Shown: positions 10,420 to 21,345 of the stretch, one piece after another
Position numbering within the stretch: position 1 is the first letter of the stretch
Layout: the number at the start of each line of letters is the position of its first letter
DNA from: Petrolisthes cinctipes
Lineage: Eukaryota > Arthropoda > Malacostraca > Decapoda > Porcellanidae
Assembly: GCA_033782935.1 (NCBI GenBank)
Contig: JAWQEG010000506.1
Coordinates: forward strand, 682,001 to 746,000
Direction: 5' to 3'
Length of the DNA: 64,000 nt
Translations under genes and position numbers: made by a program
The notes under the pieces: model-generated
Told to the model about the DNA's origin: nothing
Seen by the model: only the letters and a program-made list of their open reading frames with translations
Databases searched by the model: none

Positions 10420-13400
10420 TATGTGCATGCATCTTCTGTACCCGTTTATATCTCAAATTCAGGCTCAAAACACCCGAAAATTCGATATTTTTGGGTCCCA
10501 GAAGCAATCTGTACATGCCTACTCCTTGCTAGAATGTTTTCAAGATACAGACCCAAAACATGCTCAAAACCGATATTTTAGTTGCAAAAAGTCAATAAGT
10601 GCATGCATTTTCAGTACCTGTTGATATCTCAAATTCAGTCTCAAAACACTCAAAAATTCAATATTTTTTTGTCCCAGAAGCGATCTGTACATGCCTACTC
10701 CGTGTTAGAGTATTTTCAATATATAGGTCCAAAACATGCAGATAATCGATATTTTAGGTGCACAAAGTCAATATGTTCATGAATCTTCTGTACCCGTTTA
10801 TATCTCAAATTCAGGCTCAAAACACCTGAAAATTCGATTTTTTGGTTCCGTTTTAGAGTATTTTAAAAAAACAGGACTAAAACATGCTGAAGATCGATAT
10901 TTTAGGTGCCCAAATTCAATATGTGTATGAATCTTCTGTACCCGTTTATATCCCAAATTCAAGATCAAAACCCCCGAAAATTCGATATTTTTGGGTCCCA
11001 GAAGCAATCTGTACATGCCTACTCCTTGCTAGAATGTTTTCAAGATACAGACCCAAAACATGCTCAAAACCGATATTTTAGTTGCAAAAAGTCAATATGT
11101 GCATGCATTTTCAGTACCTGTTGATATCTCAAATTCAGGCTCAAAACACCCAAAAATTCAATATTTTTGGGTCCCTGAAGCGATCTGTACATGCCTACTC
11201 CGTGTTAGAGTATTTTCAAAAAACAGGACCAAAACATGCTCAAAATCGATTTTTTGGGTGCCCAAAGTCGATATGTGCATGCTTCTTCTGTACCCGTTTA
11301 TATCTCAAATTCAGGCTCAAAACACCCGAAAATTCGATATTTTTGGGTCCCAGAAGCGTTCTGTACATGCCTACTCCTTGCTAGAATGTTTTCAAGATAC
11401 AGACCCAAAACAAGCTAAAAATCGATATTTTAGGTGCCCAAAGTCAAAATGTGTATGCATCTTCTGTACACGTTTATATCTTTTATTCATGCTCAAAAAA
11501 CCCGAAAATTCGATATTTTTGGGTCTCAAAAGCGATATGTACATGCTTACTCCGTGTTAGAGTATTTTCAAAATGCAGGCTCAAAACATGCTGAAAATCG
11601 ATATTTTAGGTGCCCAATGTCAATATGTGTATGCATCTTCTGTACTCGTTTGGATCTCAAATTCAGTTTCAAAACACCCGAAAATTCGATATTTCTGGGT
11701 CCCAGAAGCGATCTGTACATGCCTACTCCATGTTTGAGTATTTCCAAAATATAGGTCCAAAACATGCAAAAAATCTATATTTTAGGTGCCCAAAGTCAAT
11801 ATGTGTATGCATCTTCTGTACCCGTTTATATCTAAAATTCATGCTCAAAAAACCCGAAAATTCAATATTTTGGGGTCCCAGAAGTTATCTGTACATGCCT
11901 ACTCAGTGCTAGAATATTTTCAAAATATAGGCCCAAAATATGCTAAAAATCGATATTTTAGGTGCCCAAAGTCGATATGTGCATGTTTCAACTGTACCCG
12001 TTTATATCTCAAATTCAGGCTCAAAACACCCAAAAATTCGATATTTTGGGGTCCCATAAGCGATCTGTACATACCTACTCCGTGTTAGAGTATTTTTAAA
12101 ATACAGGCCCAAAACATGTTGAAAATCGATATTATAGGTGCCCAAAGTCAATATGTATATGCAAATTCTGTACCCGTTTATATCCCAAATTCAGGCTCAA
12201 AACACCCGAATATTCGATATTTTTTGGTCCCAGAAGCGATCTGTACATGCGTACTCCGTGTTAGAGTATTTTCAAAATACAGGACCAAAACATGCTGAAG
12301 ATCGATATTTTAGGTGCCCAAATTCAATCTGTGTATGAATCTTCTGTACCCGTTTATATCCCAAATTCAGGATCAAAACACCCGAAAATTCGATATTTTT
12401 GGGTTCCAGAAGCAATCTGTACATGCCTACTCCTTGCTAGAATGTTTTCAAGATACAGACCCAAAACATGCTCAAAACAGATATTTTAGTTGCAAAAAGT
12501 CAATATGTGCATGCATTTTCAGTACCTGTTGATATCTCAAATTCAGGCTCAAAACACCCAAAAATTCAATATTTTTGGGTCCCAGAAGCGATCTGTACAT
12601 GCCTACTCCGTGTTAGAGTAATTTCAAAATATAGGTCCAAAACATGAAGAAAATCGATATTTTAGGTGCACAATGTCAATATGTTCATAAATCTTCTGTA
12701 CCCGTTTATATCTCAAATTCAGGCTCAAAACACCCGAAAATTCGATTTTTTGGGTCCGTTTTAGAGTATTTTCAAAATACAGGCCCAAAACATGCTCAAA
12801 ATCGATATTTTAGGTGTCCTAAGTCGATATGTGCATGCATCTTCTGTACCCGTTTATATCTCAAATTCAGGCTCTAAACACCTGAAAATTTAATATTTTT
12901 GGGTCCAGAAGCGATCTGTACATGCCTACTCAGTGCTTGAATATTTTCAAAATAAAGGCCAAAAACTTGCTAAAAATCGATATTTTGGGTGAACAAAGTC
13001 GATATGTGCATGCATCTTCTGTACCCGTTTATATCTCATATTCAGGCTCAAAACACCCGAAAATTCGATATTTTTGGGTCCCAGAAGCGATCTGTACATG
13101 CCTACTCCTTGCTAGAATGTTTTCAAGATACAGACCCAAAACATGCTCAAAATCGATATTTTAGGTGCAAAAAGTCGATATGTGCATGCATCTTCAGTAC
13201 ACGTTTACATCTCTAACTCAGGCTCAAAACATCCGAAAATTTAATATTTTTGGGTCCCAGAAGCGACCTGTACATGCCTACTCCTTGCTAGAATGTTTTT
13301 CATGATACAGACCCAAAACATGCTAAAAATCGATATTTTGGGTGCCCAAAGTCAAAATGTGTATTTATCTTCTGTACCCGTTTATATCCCAAATTCAGGC

Positions 13401-13530
13401 TCAAAACAACCGAAAATTCGATTTTTTGGGTCCCAGAAGCGATCTGTACATGCCTACTCAGTGCTGATTATTTTCAAAATATAGGCCAAAAAAATGCTTA
13501 AAAATCGATATTTTGGGTGCCCAAAGTCAA
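10420..13530 (+). repeat. HOR unit A3, full 3111-bp copy
   Basis: Full 18-monomer unit with shortened monomers at 10849 and 12757. It carries the A1 state at two diagnostic sites (TTCGATATTTC near 11690 and ATGTTGAAAATCG at 12116) rather than the A2 state, so it is the counterpart of A1 at offset 10419. Differences from A1 include GTAATTTCAAAATA near 12620 (A1 has GTATTTTCAAAATA) and AACAACCGAAAATTCG near 13405 (A1 has AACAACTGAAAATTCG). Confidence 0.88.
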
Positions 13531-15755
13531 TATGTGCATGCATCTTCTGTACCCGTTTATATCTCAAATTCAGGCTCAAAACACCCGAAAATTCGATATT
13601 TTTGGGTCCCAGAAGCAATCTGTACATGCCTACTCCTTGCTAGAATGTTTTCAAGATACAGACCCAAAACATGCTCAAAACCGATATTTTAGTTGCAAAA
13701 AGTCAACAAGTGCATGCATTTTCAGTACCTGTTGATATCTCAAATTCAGTCTCAAAACACTCAAAAATTCAATATTTTTTTGTCCCAGAAGCGATCTGTA
13801 CATGCCTACTCCGTGTTAGAGTATTTTCAAAATATAGGTCCAAAACATGCAGATAATCGATATTTTAGGTGCACAAAGTCAATATGTTCATGAATCTTCT
13901 GTACCCGTTTATATCTCAAATTCAGGCTCAAAACACCTGAAAATTCGATTTTTTGGTTCCGTTTTAGAGTATTTTAAAAAAACAGGACTAAAACATGCTG
14001 AAGATCGATATTTTAGGTGCCCAAATTCAATATGTGTATGAATCTTCTGTACCCGTTTATATCCCAAATTCAAGATCAAAACCCCCGAAAATTCGATATT
14101 TTTGGGTCCCAGAAGCAATCTGTACATGCCTACTCCTTGCTAGAATGTTTTCAAGATACAGACCCAAAACATGCTCAAAACCGATATTTTAGTTGCAAAA
14201 AGTCAATATGTGCATGCATTTTCAGTACCTGTTGATATCTCAAATTCAGGCTCAAAACACCCAAAAATTCAATATTTTTGGGTCCCTGAAGCGATCTGTA
14301 CATGCCTACTCCGTGTTAGAGTATTTTCAAAAAACAGGACCAAAACATGCTCAAAATCGATTTTTTGGGTGCCCAAAGTCGATATGTGCATGCTTCTTCT
14401 GTACCCGTTTATATCTCAAATTCAGGCTCAAAACACCCGAAAATTCGATATTTTTGGGTCCCAGAAGCGTTCTGTACATGCCTACTCCTTGCTAGAATGT
14501 TTTCAAGATACAGACCCAAAACAAGCTAAAAATCGATATTTTAGGTGCCCAAAGTCAAAATGTGTATGCATCTTCTGTACACGTTTATATCTTTTATTCA
14601 TGTTTAAAAAACCCCGAAAATTCGATATTTTTGGGTCTCAAAAGCGATATGTACATGCTTACTCCGTGTTAGAGTATTTTCAAAATGCAGGCTCAAAACA
14701 TGCTGAAAATCGATATTTTAGGTGCCCAATGTCAATATGTGTATGCATCTTCTGTACTCGTTTGGATCTCAAATTCAGTTTCAAAACACCCGAAAATTCA
14801 ATATTTCTGGGTCCCAGAAGCGATCTGTACATGCCTACTCCATGTTTGAGTATTTCCAAAATATAGGTCCAAAACATGCAAAAAATCTATATTTTAGGTG
14901 CCCAAAGTCAATATGTGTATGCATCTTCTGTACCCGTTTATATCTAAAATTCATGCTCAAAAAACCCGAAAATTCAATATTTTGGGGTCCCAGAAGTTAT
15001 CTGTACATGCCTACTCAGTGCTAGAATATTTTCAAAATATAGGCCCAAAATATGCTAAAAATCGATATTTTAGGTGCCCAAAGTCGATATGTGCATGTTT
15101 CAACTGTACCCGTTTATATCTCAAATTCAGGCTCAAAACACCCAAAAATTCGATATTTTGGGGTCCCATAAGCGATCTGTACATACCTACTCCGTGTTAG
15201 AGTATTTTTAAAATACAGGCCCAAAACATGTTGAAAATCGATATTATAGGTGCCCAAAGTCAATATGTATATGCAAATTCTGTACCCGTTTATATCCCAA
15301 ATTCAGGCTCAAAACACCCGAATATTCGATATTTTTTGGTCCCAGAAGCGATCTGTACATGCGTACTCCGTGTTAGAGTATTTTCAAAATACAGGACCAA
15401 AACATGCTGAAGATCGATATTTTAGGTGCCCAAATTCAATCTGTGTATGAATCTTCTGTACCCGTTTATATCCCAAATTCAGGATCAAAACACCCGAAAA
15501 TTCGATATTTTTGGGTTCCAGAAGCAATCTGTACATGCCTACTCCTTGCTAGAATGTTTTCAAGATACAGACCCAAAACATGCTCAAAACAGATATTTTA
15601 GTTGCAAAAAGTCAATATGTGCATGCATTTTCAGTACCTGTTGATATCTCAAATTCAGGCTCAAAACACCCAAAAATTCAATATTTTTGGGTCCCAGAAG
15701 CGATCTGTACATGCCTACTCCGTGTTAGAGTATTTTCAAAATATAGGTCCAAAAC
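13531..15755 (+). repeat. HOR unit A4, partial copy matching A2
   Basis: Follows A2 at offset 10419, then 10420 after a 1-bp insertion near 14601-14613 where CATGCTCAAAAAACCCG has become CATGTTTAAAAAACCCCG. It shares the A at the TTCAATATTTC site (about 14797) with A2, not the G of A1 and A3, but has T at ATGTTGAAAATCG (15228). Like A2, it leaves the 18-mer order at the CATGCAGAAAATC monomer (15756). Confidence 0.86.
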
Positions 15756-18290
15756 ATGCAGAAAATCGATATTTTAGGTGCACAAAGTCAATATGTTCAT
15801 GAATCTTCTGTACCCGTTTATATCTCAAATTCAGGCTCAAAACACCTGAAAATTCGATTTTTTGGGTCCGTTTTAGAGTATTTTCAAAAAACAGGACCAA
15901 AACATGCTCAAAATCGATATTTTGGGTGCCCAAAGTAGATATGTGCATGCTTCTTCTGTACCCGTTTATATCTCAAATTCAGGCTCAAAACACCCGAAAA
16001 TTCGATATTTTTGGGTCCCAGAAGCGTTCTGTACATGCCTACTCCTTGCTAGAATGTTTTCAAGATACAGACCCAAAACAAGCTAAGAATCGATATTTTA
16101 GGTGTCCAAAGTCAAAATGTGTATGCATCTTCTGCACACGTTTATATCTTTTATTCATGCTCAAAACACCCGAAAATTCGATATTTTTGGGTCCCATAAG
16201 CGATCTGTACATGCCTACTCCGTGTTAGAGTATTTTTAAAATACAGGCCCAAAACATGTTGAAAATCGATATTATAGGTGCCCAAAGTCAATATGTATAT
16301 GCAAATTCTGTACCCGTTTATATCCCAAATTCAGGCTCAAATCACAAGAATATTCGATATTTTTTGGTCCCAGAAGCGATCTGTACATGCCTACACCGTG
16401 TTAGAGTATTTTCAAAATACAGGACCAAAACATGCTGAAGATCGATATTTTAGGTGCCCAAATTCAATATGTGTATGAATCTTCTGTACCCGTTTATATC
16501 CCAAATTCAGGCTCAAAACACTCGAAAATTCGATTTTTGGGGTCCCAGAAGCGATCTGTACATGCCTACTCAGTGCTAAAATATTTTCAAAATAAAAACC
16601 AAAAACATGCTAAAAATCGATATTTTGAGTGAACAAAGTCGATATGTGCATGCATCTTCTGTACCCGTTTATATCTCATATTCAGGCTCAAAACACCCGA
16701 AAATTCGATATTTTTGGGTCCCAGAAGCGATCTGTACATGCCTACTCCGTGTTAGAGTATTTTCAAAATACAGGCCCAAAACATGCTGAAGATCGATATT
16801 TTAGGTGCCCAAAGTCAATATGTGTATGCATCTTCTGTACCCGTTTATATCCCAAATTCAGGCTCAAATCACTCCAAAATTCGATTTTTTTGGGTCCCAG
16901 AAGCGATCTGTACATGCCTACTCAGTGCTAGAATATTTTCAAAATAAAGGCCAAAAACTTGCTAAAAATCGATATTTTGGGTGAACAAAGTCGATATGCG
17001 CATGCATCTTCTGTACCCGTTTATATCTCATATTCAGGCTCAAAACACCCGAAAAAACGATATTTTCGGGTCCCAGAAGCGATCTGTACATGCCTACTCC
17101 TTGCTAGAATGTTTTTCAAGATAGACCCAAAACATGCTCAAAATCGATATTTTAGGTGCAAAAAGTCGATATGTGCATGCATCTTCAGTACACGTTTACA
17201 TCTCAAACTCAGGCTCAAAACACCTGAAAATTCAATATTTTTGGGTCCCAGAAGCGATCTGTACATGCCTACTCAGTATTAGAATATTTTCAAAATATAA
17301 GCTCAAAGCATGCTAAATATCGATATTTTGGGTGCCAAAAGTCGATATGTGTATGTATCTTCAGTACCCGTTTATACCTCAAATTCTGGATCAAAAAACC
17401 GAAAATTCGATATTTTTGTGTCCCAGAAGCGATCTGTACATGCCTACTCCTTGTTAAAGTATTTTCAAAATACAGGCCCAAAACATGCTGAAAATCGATA
17501 TTTTAGGTGCCGAAAGTCAAAATGTGTATTTATCTTCCGTACCCGTTTATATCCCAAATTCAGGCTCAAAACACCCGAAAATTCGAATTTTGGGGGTCCC
17601 AGAAGCGATCTGTACATGCCTACTCAGTGCTGATTATTTTCAAATATAGGCCAGAAAAATGCTTAAAAATCGATATTTTGGGTGCCCAAAGTGGATATGT
17701 GCATGCATCTTCTGTACCCGTTTATATCTTTAAATTAAGTCTCAAAACACAAGAAAATTCGATATTTTTGGGTCCCAGAAGCGATCTGTACATGCCTATT
17801 CCTTGCTAGTATGTTTTCAAGATACAGACCCAAAACATGCCTCAAACCGAAATTTTAGTTGCAAAAAGTCAATATGTGCATGCGTTTTCAGTACCCGTTT
17901 ATATCTCAAATTCAGGCTCAAAACACCCGAAAATTTAATATTTTTGGGTCCCAGAAACGATCTGTACATGCCTACTCGGTGCTAGAATATTTTCAAAAAA
18001 TAGGCCCAAAATATGCTAAAAATCGATATTTTAGGTGCCCAAAGTCGATATGTGCATGCTTCTTCTGTACCCGTTTATATCTCAAATTCAGGCTAAAAAA
18101 CCCCGAAAATTCGATATTTTTGGGTCCCATAAGCGATCTGTACATGCCTACTCCGTGTCAGAGTATTTTTAAAATACAGGCCCAAAACATGTTGAAAATC
18201 GATATTATAGGTGCCCAAAGTCAATATGTATATGCAAATTCTATACCCGTTTATATCTTAAATTCAGGCTCAAAAAACCCGAATATTCGA
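15756..18290 (+). repeat. Block B' (second copy of B, three monomers shorter)
   Basis: Follows B at offset 10420 up to about 16189, then at 9892, and at 9889-9891 further right. The loss is 528 bp, exactly three monomers, with the switch inside a GGGTC shared by both parents (16189-16193). From about 18290 it departs from B: B continues with TTTTTGGGTCCCAGAAGCGATTTG, whereas here TTTTTTGGTCCCAAAAGCG leads into a CTCCGTGTTAGAG monomer. Variants shared with B, such as GCCAGAAAAATGC and AGTGGATATGTGC, confirm the match. Confidence 0.84.
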
Positions 18291-19090
18291 TATTTTTTGG
18301 TCCCAAAAGCGATCTGTACATGCCTACTCCGTGTTAGAGTATTTTCAAAATACAGGCCCAAAACATGCTCTAAATCGATATTTTAGGTGCCCAAATTCAA
18401 TATGTGTATGCATCTTCTGTACCCGTTTATATCCCAAATTCAGGCTCAAAACACTCGAAAATTCGATTTTTTTGGGTCCCCGAAGCGATCTGTACATGCC
18501 TACTCAGTGCTAGAATATTTTCAAAATAAAGGCCAAAAACTTGCTAAAAATCGATATTTTGGGCGAACAAAGTCGATATGTGCATGCATCTTCTGTACCC
18601 GTTTATATCTCATATTCAGGCTCAAAACACCCGAAAATTTAATATTTTTGGGTCCCAGAAGCTATCTGTACATGCCTACTCAGTGCTAGAATATTTTCAA
18701 AATATAGGGCCAAAACATGCTAAAAATCGATATTTTAGGTGCCCAAAGTCGACCTGTGCATGCTTCTTCTGTACCCGTTTATATCTCAAATTCAGGCTCA
18801 AAACACCCGAAAATTCGATATTTTGGGGTCCCATAAGCGATCTGTACATGCCTACTCCGTGTTAGAGTATTTTTAAAATACAGGCCCAAAACAAGTTGAA
18901 AATCGATATTATAGGTGCCCAAAGTCAATATGTATATGCAAATTCTATACCCGTTTATATCTCATATTCAGGCTCAAAACACCTGAAAATTCGATATTTT
19001 TGGGTCCCAGAAGCGATCTGTACATGCCTACTCCTTGCTAGAATATTTTCAAGATACAGACCCAAAACATGCTCAAAATCGATATTTTAG
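18290..19090 (+). repeat. Satellite segment outside the clear superrepeat copies
   Basis: Four to five monomers of the same family, joining types seen elsewhere: a CTCTAAATCG monomer at 18368, GGGCGAACAAAG at 18561, AGTCGACCTGTGC near 18748 and GTATATGCAAATTC near 18934. I could not match the whole segment to one block, so it may be a rearranged or less homogenised part of the second superrepeat. No non-satellite sequence is present. Confidence 0.75.
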
Positions 19091-19835
19091 GTGCAAAAAG
19101 TCGATATATGCATGCATCTTCAGTACACGTTTACATCTCTAACTTAGGCTCAAAACCTCCGAAAATTTAATATTTTTGGGTCCCAGAAGCGATCTGTACA
19201 TGCCTACTCGGTGCTAGAATATTTTCAAAAAATATGCCAAAAACATGCTAAAATTCAATATTTTGGTTGAACAAAGTCGATATGTGCATGCATCTTCTGT
19301 ACCCGTTAATATCTCAAATTCAGGCTCAAAACACCCGAAAATTTAATATTTTTGGGTCCCGAAAACGATCTTTACATGCCTACTCGGTGCTAGAATATTT
19401 TCAAAAAATAGGCCAAAAACATGCTAAAATTCGATATTTTGGGTGAACAAAGTCGATATGTGCATGTATCTTCTGTACCCGTTTATATCTAATATTCAGG
19501 CTCAAAACACCCGAAAATTTAATATTTTTGGTCCCAGAAGCGATCTGTACATGCTTACTCGGTGCTAGAGTATTTTAAAAAAATAGGCCAAAAACATGCT
19601 AAAATTCGATATTTTCGGTGAACAAAGTCGATATGTGCATGCATCTTCTGTACCCGTTTATATCTCATATTCGGGCTCAAAACACCCGAAAATTTAATAT
19701 TTTTGGGTCCCAGAAGCGATCTGTACATGCCTACTCCGTGTTACAGTAATTTCAAAATATAGGTCCAAAACATGCAGAAAATCGATTTTTAGGTGCACAA
19801 AGTCAATATGTTCATGAATCTTCTGAACCCGTTTA
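19090..19835 (+). repeat. Segment D1, recurs 28.1 kb away as D2
   Basis: Landmarks match 47204-47949 at a constant offset of 28114 (19102 to 47216, 19367 to 47481, 19772 to 47886). Shared rare variants include TATATGCATGCATC, AAAACCTCCGAAAATTT, AAAAAATATGCC, CCGTTAATATC against CCTTTAATATC, CGATCTTTACATGCC and GTTACAGTAATTTC. Monomers here mainly have GAAAATTTAATATTTTTGGG in H1 and GTGAACAAAGTCG in H2. Base differences between D1 and D2 are more frequent than between A units. Confidence 0.82.
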
Positions 19836-20607
19836 TATCTCAAATTCAGGCTCAAAACACCCGAAAATTCGATTTTTTGGGTCCGATTTAGAGTATTTTC
19901 AAAATACAGGCCCAAAACATGCTCAAAATCGATATTTTAGGTGTCCAAAGTCGATATGTGCATGCATCTTCTGTACCCGTTTATATCTCAAATTCAGGCT
20001 CAAAACACCCGAAAATTTAATATTTTTGGGTCCCAGAAACGATCTGTACATGCCTACTCGGTGCTAGAATGTTTTTATGATACAGACCCAAAACATGCTC
20101 AAAATCGATATTTTAGGTGCAAAAAGTCGATATGTGCATGCATCTTCAGTAGACGTTTACATCTCTAACTCAGGCTCAAAACATCCGAAAATTTAATATT
20201 TTTGGGTCCCAGAAGCGATCTGTACATGCCTACTCCTTGTTAAAGTATTTTCAAAATACAGGCCCAAAACATGCTGAAAATCGATATTTTAGGTGCCCAA
20301 AATCAAAATGTGTATTTATCTTCCGTACCCGTTTATATCCCAAATTCAGACTCAAAACACTCGAAAATTCGATTTTTTTGGGTCCCAGAAGCGATCTGTA
20401 CATGCCTACTCGGTGCTAGAATATTTTTAAAAAAATAGGCCAAAAACATGCTAAAATTCGATATTTTGGGTGAACAAAGTCGATATGTGCATGCATCTTC
20501 TGTACCAGTTCATATCTCATATTCAGGCTCAAAACACCCGAAAATTTAATATTTTTGGGTCCCAGAAACGATCTGTACATGCCTACTCGGTGCTAGAATG
20601 TTTTCAA
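19836..20607 (+). repeat. Satellite segment between D1 and the returning B end
   Basis: About four and a half monomers. It contains the shortened monomer at 19884 (here GGTCCGATTTAGAG), a GATTTTTAGG copy that has lost an AT pair near 19785, a TAGACGTTTACATC copy near 20149 and a GTGTATTTATCTTCC type near 20310. Types are familiar but their order is not matched elsewhere in the window. Confidence 0.75.
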
Positions 20608-21345
20608 AATACAGACCCAAAACATGCTCAAAATCGATATTTTAGGTGCAAAAAGTCGATATGTGCATGCATCTTCAGTACACGTTTACATCTCAAACTC
20701 AGGCTCAAAACACCTGAAAATTCAATATTTTTGGGAACCAGAAGCGATCTGTACATGCCTACTCAGTGTTAGAATATTTTCAAAATAAAAGCCCAAAGCA
20801 TGCTAAATATCGATATTTTGGGTGCCAAAAGTCGATATGTGCATGCATCTTCTGTTTCCGTTTATATTTCAAATTCAAGCTCAAAAAAACGAAAATTCGA
20901 TATTTTTGTGTCCCAGAAGCGATCTGTACATGCCTACTCCTTGTTAAAGTATTTTCAAAATACAGGCCCAAAACATGCTGAAAATCGATATTTTAGGTGC
21001 CCAAAATCAAAATGTGTATTTATCTTCCGTACCCGTTTATATCCCAAATTCAGGCTCAAAACACCCGAAAATTCGATTTTTTGGGGTCCCAGAAGCGATC
21101 TGTACATGCCTACTCAGTGCTGATTATTTTCAAAATATAGGCCAAAAAAATCCTTAAAAATCGATATTTTGGGTGCCTAAAGTCGATATGTGCATACATT
21201 TTCTGTACCCGTTTATATCTCAAATTCAGGCTCAAAACACCCGAAAATTCGATATTTTTGGGTCCCAGAAGCGATCTGTACATGCCTACTCGGTGCTAGA
21301 ATATTTTTAAAACAATAGGCCAAAAACATGCTAAAATTCGATATT
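20607..21345 (+). repeat. Third copy of the end of block B
   Basis: Matches about 8460-9200 at a constant offset of 12147 (8653 to 20800, 8828 to 20975, 9181 to 21328). Shared marks include the CCCAAAGCATGCTAAATATC monomer, the AAAAAAACG run, TTTTTGTGTCCC, the CAAAATCAAAATG variant and TAAAACAATAGGCC. At about 21345 it joins directly to sequence matching 2760 of A1, so the kilobases that separate these parts in the first superrepeat are absent here. Confidence 0.82.

Noticed and set aside
14171..14866. Longest open frame in the window, 231 codons, plus frames of 166 codons at 641, 3752, 11060, 36441, 43895 and 57028
   Set aside because: It is two repeat-derived frames joined by the 1-bp insertion near 14601-14613; the same region in A1-A3 gives 166 codons. 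The translation is only the monomer read in successive frames. Neither 176 nor 88 is a multiple of 3, and there is no sign of selection for a reading frame.
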